Shown: positions 17,341 to 25,277 of the stretch, one piece after another
Numbering within the stretch: the first letter of the stretch is position 1
Layout of the letters: every line of letters begins with the position of its first letter
The notes under the pieces: model-generated
What the model was told of the DNA's origin: nothing
Seen by the model: only the letters and a program-made list of their open reading frames with translations
The model's database searches: none
Position numbers and translations under genes: made by a program
From: Bremia lactucae
Lineage: Eukaryota > Oomycota > Peronosporomycetes > Peronosporales > Peronosporaceae
DNA: 26,275 bases
Direction: 5' to 3'
NCBI RefSeq assembly: GCF_004359215.1
Contig: NC_090617.1
Span: 1,991,361 to 2,017,635, forward strand

Positions 17341-18231
17341 CCCATCACAATCAAGCGAGAGTCACAGGCTCTTAGCACCTTCCTCGATGATGTGGGAATG
17401 GTGGACTTTAAAAGTCACTCTCTATCAGGAAATGAGGAGAAAGAGCGTCGCTCTTACATGCCTTCTCCTCCAGATGAACGTCGGCGGGCTCCGAATCCAT
17501 TCCCAGAACGTGGTGCCGCTGCTGTCTTAACTACATTGAGCAGGGCATAGGACCCTGAGTCCAACATTATTACAAATCCGCTCGATGAAGAGCAAGAGCG
17601 GGCAATCCGCATAGAGGAAAAGCTCGTCGTCGGGCTGCCGAGAAAGCGAAAGCTAAAACCTCATAGCGAATACAGATTCACCCCACTAACTTTGAAAGAA
17701 CGTCTTAAAGAGATCGCGGGTCACAGCTTGGCCATCTGGATGTCCGGTCCCACGGCGAGGACGCCAGAGGAGATTTCTGCTCGCGACGCTGATCATGAGC
17801 AGTACCTTACGCCAAAGGTAATGAAGCGAAGTCAGTACCTGACGCGCTTACGTGATCAAGCCCGTGGGGGCTACGGTGTCTCAATAAGGTAAATTTTGAT
17901 CGTTTTGTTTCCAAACGAAACAAGAAGTGAAAACGAAGTCTAATATGAGAGCTGGGTCCATCGGGCCCACCGCCTCCGCGATGGTTGGAATCTTAGGGAG
18001 TCTGCAAATGTGGCTGATGTTCATTTGGAACGGAAGCTTCGCTTCGATTTCGCCAAGCTTAAGGCCAGTTAAGTTCGGCATTTATGTTACAAAACAAAGA
18101 AAGGCCTAGCCGATATTTCAGTGCTTCGGTTGACCGTACAACCATGGATCGAAGCCGCACTGAGGCTATAGATCCACCTAATCTCACGTTTAGTGGTGGG
18201 AAGGGTCGTTTGACGCGAGCTGACCCTGAAC
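17341..18231 (+). pseudogene. Antisense ORF of element C, N-terminal part
   Basis: Because this half of C is inverted, plus here is antisense to the element. One frame is open from 17341 to 17892 except for a TAG at 17548; the first ATG is 17398. It reads ALSTFLDDVGMVDF, RRRAPNPFPERGAA, ERAIRIEEKLVVGLPRKRK and LTLKERLKEIAGHSLAIWMS. After the stop at 17890 the same frame continues with RAHRLRDGWNLRESANVADV and FDFAKLKA, cut by four or five more stops. The product would be charged and helical, of no family I recognise. Its position just inside the 3' LTR matches the antisense ORFs of A and D. Confidence 0.45.
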
Positions 18232-18660
18232 TTGGCGCTCAAAAACGTCAACGCGTACGGGCAATCTTGCCGAAGAGGAAACTCAAACTCCCAAGAGTTT
18301 TCGGAAAAAGGCTACCCCAGCCACTTTATCAGTTACTGGTACTGGCCCTTACGACGACGTCGCTGTAAAATCTCTCCACGTGAAACTGAAGGCTCCCTCG
18401 CGCATCAAGCAGCGCGGGAGGGGGCCGAAATCTCGACGGAAGCATTTGGTGCTTTAAATCACGAGGTGCAGCTTCTTCGTGAGAGCCTCGTTCGGGTTCT
18501 TTTGGGCGGTTCAGAACCATCTTTCGATGCTGGAACGTCAGCAACTCGTTTAGAAGGCCAGCTGAACATCCTGGTGAGGAGCACGCAATCTGTGGCACGA
18601 CCGCCTGTCTCGGCGCAAGCGCGTTTAAGTCCACGTGGGAGGGGTCCCGATATTGCTTAA
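18232..18660 (+). pseudogene. Antisense coiled-coil frame in element C
   Basis: This frame is in phase with the antisense ORF at 17341-17892. From about 18400 it reads AREGAEISTEAFGALNHEVQ and LLRESLVRVLLGG, with Leu spacing like a coiled coil. It lies opposite the spacer between the integrase C-terminus and the chromodomain, as does the coiled-coil frame 14675-14244 of D. The first part (18232-18400) is opposite the chromodomain. Both strands are open, so coding remains uncertain. Confidence 0.35.
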
Positions 18661-18950
18661 GCAAGCCGACGTAGAACACTGGGTGTGTAGGCAGCTTGCT
18701 AGGAAGATTTAATGTGTACGTTAGGCCCTTCTTAATCACGACGTTAATGATCCAATAAAGCGCGGGCGCAATTCGGTCTTGAAGACCGCGGAAACCAAGT
18801 TAGTAGGTAGTTTTTAGCGTTAAATAAACTCGGTTTCCGACCAGAAAAAAATAATACAGCTTCTGTCTTTGACATCTGCTTGTTCTTTTTGTTTGTCTTC
18901 GCTATCAGCCATTGAGTCACGTACATGGCTTAAGACACTAAATCGCAACG
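18236..18950 (-). pseudogene. Integrase C-terminus and chromodomain of element C
   Basis: The minus-strand frame ending at 18329 reads KKGLTYTLNLPSKLPTHPVF, YVGLLKQYRDPSHVDLN, a Pro-rich spacer and PPPALLDARGSLQFHVERF. A frameshift near 18370 leads to the chromodomain in the next frame: RRRRKGQYQ, a stop, LIKWLG, a stop, PFSENSWEFEFPLRQD (to about 18236). The order is the same as in D. Upstream, between 18740 and 18950, the integrase C-terminal domain is barely readable. Confidence 0.65.
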
Positions 18951-19690
18951 CGATAAACTCGATTACTTGTTTATGAAAGTTTCAACTTATTCTAACTTGG
19001 CTCATTGAATGGTAAGAGGGCTAATATCAGCAAGCCCATCAGCTAATTCCCCCCACCAAGCCCTGAGCCACGCAGTGGTATTGTTAACGGAACACGTGGG
19101 TGGGTGAGACCGTTAACATAGAATGAAGTGTAGTCTGTCGAGGCATGGACAGCGCTGTTTAACGCGATTTCCACCACTGGGAGCATCGAGCTCCAGCGCT
19201 TTGGTATTTGAGCACACATACTGTGTAAAACGTCTACAATGACGCGATTCAGTTTGACCATCGGCCTGCGAATGGTCCGCTGTTGACATGTCCAATCTGG
19301 TGCCAAGCACTCGGAGAATCGATTTACAGATTTTAACCATGAATCAGGGGTCTCGATCAGAGACAATAGCCACAGGTAAACCGTGTTGTCGAAACACGCT
19401 ATCTAAAGCAGCCTTGCTGTACCTTCACCATCAATGGCATCCGGCAAACCATCTAATTGAGCCATTTTGCTCGATCGGTCAACAAAGACCACTATGCCGG
19501 AGTTACCGGCTGAATCTTTAGGTCGACCGAAAACAAAAATTATACCAATGGACTCTCAACACCCTTTGGTACGGGCAGATTTGCCAGTAACGCAGCAGCA
19601 TGCGCCGAGGGTTCAACTCATTCGTAAGTTTTGCATGTGCGAACGTATAAGCGAACGTATGTGCTGACCGAATTGTAAACTTGGGCTTCC
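18951..19690 (-). pseudogene. Integrase core of element C
   Basis: Minus frames show LPVPKGCGESIGIIFVFGRP, IVVFVDRSSKMAQLDGLPD, LPVAIVSDRDPWFM (second catalytic Asp kept), LDMSTADHSQADGQTE (catalytic Glu kept), then LNSAVHASTDYTSFYVNGLT and HPRVPL. The first catalytic Asp (SMDF in D) reads SIGI here, so it appears lost. Several frameshifts are present. It lies in the inverted segment downstream of C's RNase H. Confidence 0.65.
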
Positions 19691-19702
19691 AATAGATCTG
19701 GC

Positions 19703-20083
19703 TTACAGAGCCGTAGATCTTTTATCTACCGAGATGACCACGAAGGACAGTATCGTGTGCCTCATAAATATTCGGTACTTCAAATCCTTATCATGAGGAA
19801 CAGCGACGCGCGGAGGATCCGCAGCGTCCATGCAATACAGCAACAGGTCGTTATCGATAGAACAACGATTTAACCTTGCACGCAAATGTGCCGACAATTT
19901 AAAATCCGGTTCAGTGTTCTTTAGAGCTCCTAGCAGAGCCACACACTGTTCACCCTTGGCGACAGCCGAACGGATTAATTCAGTAATAGGCGACATTATA
20001 GTCGTTAAATGAGAGTTCCCATACTTTAACCTGCGTGATAACGCATCAGCCAAAGCATTCTGCTTGCCAGTCTTATACTTCAC
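19703..20083 (-). pseudogene. RNase H end and spacer of element C
   Basis: One minus frame of 126 codons: MKYKTGKQNALADALSRRLK (end of RNase H, compare YKPGKTYILADALSR in D), ITELIRSAVAKGEQCVALLG, LNRCSIDNDLLLYCMDAADP and VAVPHDKDLKYRIFM, leading into the integrase zinc domain, which is not well kept. This is the longest intact pol piece of C. Confidence 0.65.
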
Positions 20084-20965
20084 CTAGAAGTTGTATTCGG
20101 CGTAAAAGTATAGCCATCGGGACATTCTCTGCGAGAAATGGGGCGACTTAGTAGCAGCGCGTAATGATGCGTGATCTGCATATATCACAAACGCCTTAGA
20201 GCCAGCAGATGAACTCTAAATTTGACGAGAGCATACTTCACAGCAAGTTACTTTTTGTCCTAACTGGGTAGTTCATTTCCGCAGCTTTAAGCTGTCTAGA
20301 CTCGAACGCAATAACACGTTCACGGCCATCAGATCTGTTTGAAATAGAGTACTGGCAATGCAAAATCCGATGCGTCGCAGACGTCACTGAAAGGTTAATT
20401 TGGATTTAGCAGTGGCTCTGTGCTAGTTTAGCACCATTCTGTGCCAAAATCGGGGCATGGATAAGACTATCCTTATCTGCTTGAAATGCATTATGCTCTG
20501 TGCTAGTCCAGCAATATTATGTATCCTTTTAAGGAAATTATATAATGGCCTAGCCATATCAGCGTAATTTTTGCTATATTCGTGTAAATAATTGGCGAGA
20601 CCAAACCACTTACGCACATCCTTTTGGTTTTTAGGGAACCGGCCAATCTACTATGGCTTTTACCTAAGCGGGATCTGCTCAAAGGCCTCACTTCCCAATG
20701 AAGCACCCTAAGAGCAATTTCTTATGCTCGAAAATTGCATCTAAATGCATTGGCATGTAATTTATTTGTGCGCATACACTCGAGCACTGCTAGCGAATGG
20801 TCGAAATGAATTTCCACATCCGACCGACCCTGCTCCGCACGACTATGATCAAAAATGTCATCAAAATAAGGATGTGCATAACCTCGAAGAGGGCGGAATA
20901 GTTGCGTCATTAGACGATAAATGTTGCCGGGGTGTTTGAAAGCCCTTGTGGCATAACCAACCACT
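20084..20965 (-). pseudogene. Reverse transcriptase C-half and RNase H of element C
   Basis: From 20965 the minus strand reads WLVMPQGLSNTPATF, then in the next frame LMTQLFRPLRGYAHPYFDDI (catalytic YFDD at 20868-20857), then WFGLANYLHEYSKNYADMAR, and RNase H remnants (ERVIAFESRQLKAAEMNYPV, and AD-H-A-S near 20170). Many stops. It continues the RT cut at 16405. Confidence 0.75.
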
Positions 20966-21205
20966 GAAGGTGCGTAATGCGCCTTTTCAAGATACACACA
21001 GAAGATACAGTGAGTGCAAATTTCGGGCTCATTACTCACTTAGGTTACACTGTCGCATGCTCTATGATATGTCAGATAGTAATTAACTCCTATTAAGTAA
21101 TTAGGACAGGCTAATCAGTGATGCACAAGTAGGATTAAGATAATACATATTAGTTTCCCATTTACTACTTCGTTCGTAAACTTCCTATTCTACACTAATT
21201 TAACA
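20966..21205 (+). repeat. 5' LTR of the copia element (all but its first 55 bp)
   Basis: Matches 24410-24643: GAAGGTGCGTAATGCG, CAAGATACACAC, GGGCTCATTACTCAC, GGTTACACTGTCGCATGCTC, TAGTTTCCCATTTACTACTT, CGTTCGTAAACT and the end TTTAACA at 21205. The two copies differ at many positions, so the insertion is not recent. Confidence 0.85.
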
Positions 21206-21220
21206 GGTTATGAGCCCAAC
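21206..21220 (+). other. Half-tRNA primer-binding site of the copia element
   Basis: GGTTATGAGCCCAAC directly follows the LTR. It resembles the complement of the anticodon-loop region of initiator tRNA-Met (GGTTATGGGCCCAG), as known for Drosophila copia, which primes from an internally cut tRNA. The match is not perfect. There is no TGGTAGC-type site here. Confidence 0.55.
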
Positions 21221-21240
21221 TACCAACTCACTCGCAAGTG

Positions 21241-22385
21241 ATGTCGAACTTTCGACAATCTCTAGTCACGAAAAAAAAGGCTACGTCGGAATCGGCAACA
21301 ACCATACCACCTCATACCTCCGAAAGGGGTACGAAAACTGAGGCGCTATCCAAGATGATGGATATGCTTACTGGGATTGATGAACAAATGAAGAAGATAG
21401 AAGCTTCTCAATTCGGGTTGGCCTAAGATGAAAGGTTAAGAGGTGCGATTGAACGTGGGATGTTTACATCCATGCTAGGTTCGGATTTCGCTGGTCGACT
21501 ACACCGCGATGTCTTGAACGATTCCATGATAAGGGGTCGAATTGATATTTTGGGTGACCAAATCGTTACCATCCAAGAGCACGAGCTAGGGTAGCACAGA
21601 GGAAACAAGAAATCCCTCAACCCTTGTGCAATTTCCTCCGTATCAACCTCAAAGCCCCCCCAGCGCCGATTCAGCGAACGCCATTCCTGGTAAATTACAG
21701 GACCCCGGATGCCAGACACGAAAGTTGGCGATTCGAAAATTCGATGGGACCAAAGTATATGCTGGTCTGGGTTCAGTTTTATTTTATTGGGGAAATACGT
21801 TTTGGAGACAGGTTGACATGGCCCAATAATCATGTGGATTTCTCTGGACTGAGTGTCAAACTGACATTTCCGGACGTATCTTACGGGCACTGCCGAAAGA
21901 TATTTCAGCAAACAAGTGGATGCATGGTGGCAAATTGTACGAACTCTACAATACGTGATGCAGAGGATGCATGACACGTTCAAGACAACAATAACTGCTG
22001 CTCAAGCAATTAAACTCTTTACTAACAAAAAGGAGGCAAGGCGGTCTTGGCCTGAGCATTTTATACTTGGTGGCTGTGAGCGATGCAGCAGGGGGCGGGG
22101 AGCAACAAGTACTGGACAACATTGTCAGATACGCCTTCTCTAATTTGGCTCCTTTTTTAATGGCCAAGTACTCAACCCATAGAACCAATTCGTTGGTTCA
22201 AGCTTAGAATTGGCTCATTTCGTCCAAGCGATTGAGCTCGAATCGATCGGTGCGAGCTTTGGGGAAAAAGGTGTTGGCCAACATTGAAGATAAGATGGGG
22301 CACAAAAAGGCCCGGAAGTGTTTTGATTGCGGTAAAGTCTGACACGTGAAATCCGATTGGAAATCCAAACGAGAACTTTAAAATA
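21241..22385 (+). pseudogene. gag of the copia element
   Basis: The ATG at 21241 (MSNFRQSLVTKKKATSESAT) is 20 nt after the primer site. The frame stops at 21424 but continues as DERLRGAIERGMFTSMLGSD and DILGDQIVTIQEHELG. Later frames give VDAWWQIVRTLQYVMQRMHD, TFKTTITAAQAIKLFTN and RRSWPEHF. The zinc knuckle at 22319-22360 reads C-F-D-C-G-K-V-stop-H-V-K-S-D-W, so the Gly before His is a TGA and the last Cys is Trp. It would form the capsid; it is non-functional. Confidence 0.65.
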
Positions 22386-22479
22386 ATGGCCGACACGAAA
22401 AATCAGCCGAAAATATAGTTTTAGCGATTCAGGAGGCCAAAGGAAACCACAACAATTTTGATAGCTCAAACAGTATTAC

Positions 22480-22914
22480 TGAAAGCTTGAGTTAGATGCC
22501 TCGATACAAGACAGTGGGTCTTGCAGACATCTCATGAATGACGAATCTTTATTAAGAAACCTAAAGCCGTGTCAATTGGAGTGCGATTTGGCGGATGGCG
22601 AGATAATCCGACTCACTCAAGTCGGAAATGTGGTTTTGACGGTGATGGCTCAAGGTCGTGAGAAGCAAAGCACACTTACCGAGGTATCCAGGGCTTCCGA
22701 GCTTTCAAGAAACATTATTTCGTATGGCAAGCTCCAGTGTAAAGGTTTTGGTCTTGGGTATATCAGTAGTTGTCGCACCTTGACACGAAGGTCAGATGGA
22801 ATGGTGATATTCGACATTGACATGAAACAGAATTTGCTTAACGTGCAAGTGGTGGACACTGAGAAAAATCTTAAGTCCTCAAAAGAAGTGATAACCGCAG
22901 TATTTGCTGAATGA
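22480..22914 (+). pseudogene. Aspartic protease of the copia element
   Basis: The frame contains QDSGSCRHLMNDESLL, with the catalytic Asp-Ser-Gly at 22510-22518, then LKPCQLECDLADGEIIRLTQ, GNVVLTVMAQG, LSRNIISYGKL and a stop at 22912-22914. This is the copia-type retropepsin followed by the start of the gag-pre-integrase region. The upstream junction with gag is broken by stops. Confidence 0.7.
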
Positions 22915-22944
22915 TCAAAGTCACCAAGCACCGACATCCAAAGT

Positions 22945-23133
22945 GGTACATTGTATCATTCTCACCAATTGTTGGGTCATCTTTCGTTTGACACCATTGA
23001 AAAGATGGCAAAGGAACTAAATTCTGGAATTGTGATTACGAGCTCTTCAAGGCCAATATGTATTTCGTGTGCTCAAGGGAAGCAGCTCGAAAACGCTCAG
23101 TCGAAAAAGATACAGGTAACAACTCCCCAATAG
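22945..23133 (+). pseudogene. Integrase zinc domain (gag-pre-integrase) of the copia element
   Basis: YHSHQLLGHLSFDTIEKMAK followed by CISCAQGKQ shows the HHCC zinc-binding pattern of the copia integrase N-terminus. The frame stops at 23131-23133. A run of G at about 23144-23152 probably marks the frameshift to the next segment. Confidence 0.75.
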
Positions 23134-23139
23134 ATCGAA

Positions 23140-23877
23140 TTGGGGGGGGGGGTCTGCTCAGATTTCAAGGGTCCTATGACGCCTATGGACAGACTTGATA
23201 ATACGTACCTAGTCTACTTTATCGATCACAAATCTAACTATTGCAGAGCTTCTTGGCACAAACAAGCAGGGGTTCGGCAATGCATCTCAGACATGTACCG
23301 AAAACGCGATAATATTCGTATTGTTGTTGTAGGTGTGTATGTCGATGATCTTCTGGCTATAGGGACAAGCTTAAGGGCTTTACAAGATCTTTTCACTGAA
23401 TTGAAGAGTTTATCCATCAAAAAGTTGGGTCAAGTTAGCAAGTTCCTAGGAATACGAGTGAAACTCGAAGATGCTCAAGGATATACCCTAGATCAGGAGG
23501 AGACTATCACGGAAATTTTGCGTGAGCATGGAATGCTGGAAGCGTACCCCACGCGTGCACCAATTGGAGCTGACTGCTACGAAGTAGCAACGAGTGATGT
23601 CACCTTTCTCGAGAGCTCACCCAAGGATAGGGGACCCACAATTAAGGATTTTCAATCATTTGTTGGGTCTTTATTGTGGAGATCGAGGTGTTACAGACCT
23701 GATATAGCTTTCGCGGTTCACAAAGCTACGAGACAGACTCATAAGCCAAGACTACAAGACTGGAAGCATGCGAAAAGGATTGCCAAGTACCTAAAGGGAA
23801 CCAAGGCTATAAAGCTAGAAATGAAGCCGAATCAAGGGAAGTACACCGGCATATGTATGCATGGAGTCGTACAGTGA
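23140..23877 (+). pseudogene. Integrase-RT deletion fusion of the copia element
   Basis: A single 245-codon frame. Its first 35 residues are the integrase core start (VCSDFKGPMTP with one catalytic Asp, YLVYFIDHKSNYCR with the second). At about 23245 it jumps to the RT palm: HKQAGVRQCISDMYRKRDN, VVVGVYVDDLLAIG (YVDD at 23338-23349), KKLGQVSKFLGIRV, FQSFVGSLLWRSRCYRPDIA and WKHAKRIAKYLKGTKAI. The rest of integrase, including the Glu of DDE, and the RT fingers are deleted. The open frame is therefore a deletion product and cannot be active. Confidence 0.8.
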
Positions 23878-24354
23878 CGCTGACTTTGCAGCCGATAAAC
23901 AAGATCGCAAGTCGCTAACCGAGTCATTATACTCCTCAACGGTATGACTATTGGTTGGAAGTGGCTAAAACAAGGAGGTTTTGCTTTATCATCAATGGAA
24001 GCCGAGTTTGTAGCAGCTTCGGAAGTCGCAAGGGACCTATTGGGCGTACGTGAAATGCTTATGGAATTGGTTTGAAGCCAGCCTTACCTATGGTTATGCA
24101 CGTGGACAACCAAGCAGCTATAAACCAACTTACGGGTGAAGCATCGTCGGCAAAAGCCAAGCAAATCGATGTGCGAATGAAGTTTTTGTGCGATTATGCT
24201 AAAAAAAGGGGCAATTTCATCTCGTTATGTGAAAACCGAGCTTATGCTAGGTGATTTACACACTAAGGCGCTAGATACGCGAAAAGTTGAAGAGTTGCGA
24301 AAGTTGATGCATATCAACTCAGGGCTGAGAGGTGAGCATACGACAGAGGAGTAG
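23863..24354 (+). pseudogene. RNase H of the copia element
   Basis: Pieces in three frames: YSDADFAADKQDRKSLTE (first Asp), TIGWKWLKQGGFALSSMEAE and FVAASEVARDLLGVREML (catalytic Glu in SSMEAE), then LPMVMHVDNQAAINQLTGEA (Asp in HVDNQAA), KAKQIDVRMKFLCDYA, and finally LMLGDLHTKALDTRKVEELR with the stop TAG at 24352-24354. The stop touches the first base of the 3' LTR. RNase H would remove the RNA template; at least two frameshifts disable it. Confidence 0.75.
24341..24354 (+). other. Polypurine tract of the copia element
   Basis: CGACAGAGGAGTAG directly precedes the LTR start TGTTCAAATATG at 24355 and contains the pol stop codon. Confidence 0.5.
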
Positions 24355-24643
24355 TGTTCAAATATGCACTAAGAACGGGCATAGGGCGACGTTTCAAGTT
24401 ACGCGTAGAGAAGGTGCGTAATGCGACTATTCAAGATACACACAAAGAAGGTACAGTAAGTGCAAATTAAGGGCTCATTACTCACCTAGGTTACACTGTC
24501 GCATGCTCTATGATGTGTCACATACTAATTGACTCCTATTAAGTAATTTAGCACAGGCTTATTAGTAATGCACAAGTAGGATTAAGATAATACATATTAG
24601 TTTCCCATTTACTACTTCGTTCGTAAACTACACCATTTTAACA
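24355..24643 (+). repeat. 3' LTR of the copia element
   Basis: 289 bp from TGTTCAAATATGCAC to CATTTTAACA. It supplies the intact order that shows how the 5' LTR was split by the inversion. Confidence 0.85.
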
Positions 24644-24654
24644 GGTGCCGTCAA
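24644..24654 (+). repeat. Last bases of A's 3' LTR, with copia target duplication
   Basis: GGTGCCGTCAA corresponds to GGTGCCTTGTCACA at the end of A's 5' LTR (2735-2748). GGTGC (24644-24648) pairs with GGTGT before the copia start (16465-16461, minus) as a 5-bp target duplication with one mismatch. A's target repeat AGATGT follows. Confidence 0.55.
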
Positions 24655-24660
24655 AGATGT
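24655..24660. repeat. Target-site duplication of element A, right copy (AGATGT)
   Basis: Same six bases as 2245-2250. Together they bound element A. Confidence 0.55.
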
Positions 24661-24951
24661 AGATAGACGCACCGTCATCCTCGTTGGAGGGATGTCGCGC
24701 TCAGCATATTTGAGCCTACGACCCTCTAGGGACTGGCGACGAATAAGGTTATTCGACGCTCCGCAGTCAACTAGGGCTCTAAGTGACAAATCATTTGTCA
24801 CTTTTAACTCCAAGGTGATGAGGGATACCTTATCACCAGGTGCAGAAATACATAATGATTGTGTTCTTGGAGCAACTTTAGTCAAGAGATTTGCAAATTC
24901 TCTTGAGGTTGCTGGATCAGTAAAGCGTTGTGCCCCTACTGAACCCTACCA
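24661..24951 (-). pseudogene. Protease N-half of element F
   Basis: The minus frame in the -1 phase of F's gag: a TAG at 24948-24946, then GSVGAQRFTDPATSREF, LLTKVAPRTQSLCISAPGDK and LVDCGASNNLIRRQSLEGRR (Asp-Cys-Gly active site), ending MTVRLST near 24664. It is a close relative of the protease of A. The C-half is missing from this strand: it either continues across A at 2244 (minus) or is the plus-strand piece at 25731. Confidence 0.7.
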
Positions 24952-24957
24952 TTTTTT
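24917..24957 (-). promoter_or_regulatory. Candidate -1 frameshift signal at the gag/pol junction of F
   Basis: On the minus strand A AAA AAT (24957-24951) is in the gag zero frame. An 8-nt spacer (24950-24943) follows, then a stem TCAGTA/TACTGA (24942-24937 and 24922-24917) with a 14-nt loop, covering the gag stop TAG (24938-24936). The protease frame is exactly the -1 frame. Layout and spacing equal those in D, and the stem differs by a paired change (C-G in D, T-A in F). Confidence 0.6.
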
Positions 24958-25277
24958 GGCGGTTCGCCTCGCTGTTGCGATTTCGCAACAACGTCGGACC
25001 CGCGACCGTTGCCCTTTTTGGCATACGGTCCAAAATTACGTTCAGTACCTTTCGGTTCTGGGCGTGGGGCACTACACTCATGAGCGTGGTGACCTAACTT
25101 TTGACAGCAATTGCATATCTGCAATCGCTTTTTGTTCGAAAAGTGAGGTCTTCCGCTTGCGACCTTAAAAACGACCACAGGTTCTGGATCTCCCAGCTCG
25201 TGTCGTCTTGGAGGAGGATACGATGACGAACTAGCTTGGGCCTGTCTAAGCGTGCTGAATATAGGTGTTGTAAACAC
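24936..25277 (-). pseudogene. gag C-terminus of element F, with zinc knuckle
   Basis: The minus frame reads TPIFSTLRQAQASSSSYPPP, HFSNKKRLQICNCCQKLGHH and AHECSAPRPEPKG. The knuckle is an intact C-x2-C-x4-H-x4-C (C-N-C-C-Q-K-L-G-H-H-A-H-E-C). It ends PPKNGRVQ-stop at 24936, a gag end like PTRPKNGRDQ-stop in D. The first codon listed is only where this open stretch begins; the real gag extends upstream in another frame. Confidence 0.7.

Larger units (their letters stand above)
7346..20965 (+). mobile_element. Ty3/gypsy element C (with D nested, 3' half inverted)
   Basis: C inserted into A's 3' LTR. Its 5' half is plus: LTR 7346-7841, primer site 7844-7850, gag 8133-8410, protease-RT linker 8433-8592, then after D the RT N-half 15988-16405. 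Its 3' half is inverted (16406-20965): RT C-half, RNase H, integrase and chromodomain on the minus strand, an antisense ORF on the plus strand, and the 3' LTR 17271 to 16741. The gag C-terminus, zinc knuckle and protease are deleted between 8410 and 8433. All frames are broken. Confidence 0.7.
16406..20965. other. 4.56-kb inverted segment
   Basis: At the left border C's RT is cut after TATGGG (16405); at the right border the missing codons start with AGTGGTTGG (20965, minus). Joined, they read through GMLW-E-WLVMPQ in frame. The copia LTR is cut likewise: its first 55 bp (16460 to 16406, minus) end GCGCAGA and the rest starts GAAGGTGCG at 20966, matching GCGTAGAGAAGGTGCG in the intact 3' LTR. 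So the whole segment is inverted with no bases evidently lost or gained. Confidence 0.75.
20966..24643 (+). mobile_element. Ty1/copia element
   Basis: Plus-strand copia: 5' LTR (16406-16460 inverted plus 20966-21205), primer site, gag, protease, integrase N-part, RT, RNase H and 3' LTR 24355-24643. The order protease-integrase-RT-RNase H is that of Ty1/copia. It inserted near the end of A's 3' LTR, flanked by GGTGT (16465-16461, minus) and GGTGC (24644-24648). A large deletion joins integrase to RT. All genes are decayed except one 245-codon frame. Confidence 0.85.
2251..24654 (+). mobile_element. Ty3/gypsy element A, host of the nested stack
   Basis: A is a plus-strand gypsy retrotransposon. 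Its own parts are: 5' LTR 2251-2748, primer site 2751-2760, gag 2806-3870, protease 3946-4447, an inverted linker-plus-RT block 4448-5780, RT connection 5785-6070, antisense ORF 6938-6342, polypurine tract 7068-7078, and a 3' LTR in three pieces (7079-7345; 16740 to 16466 inverted; 24644-24654). Elements C (with D inside) and copia account for the rest. RNase H is largely lost and no integrase is recognisable. All frames are decayed. Confidence 0.7.

Noticed and set aside
21423..21983. 186-codon minus-strand frame
   Set aside because: It lies opposite copia gag, shows no motif, and the plus strand has recognisable gag pieces throughout.
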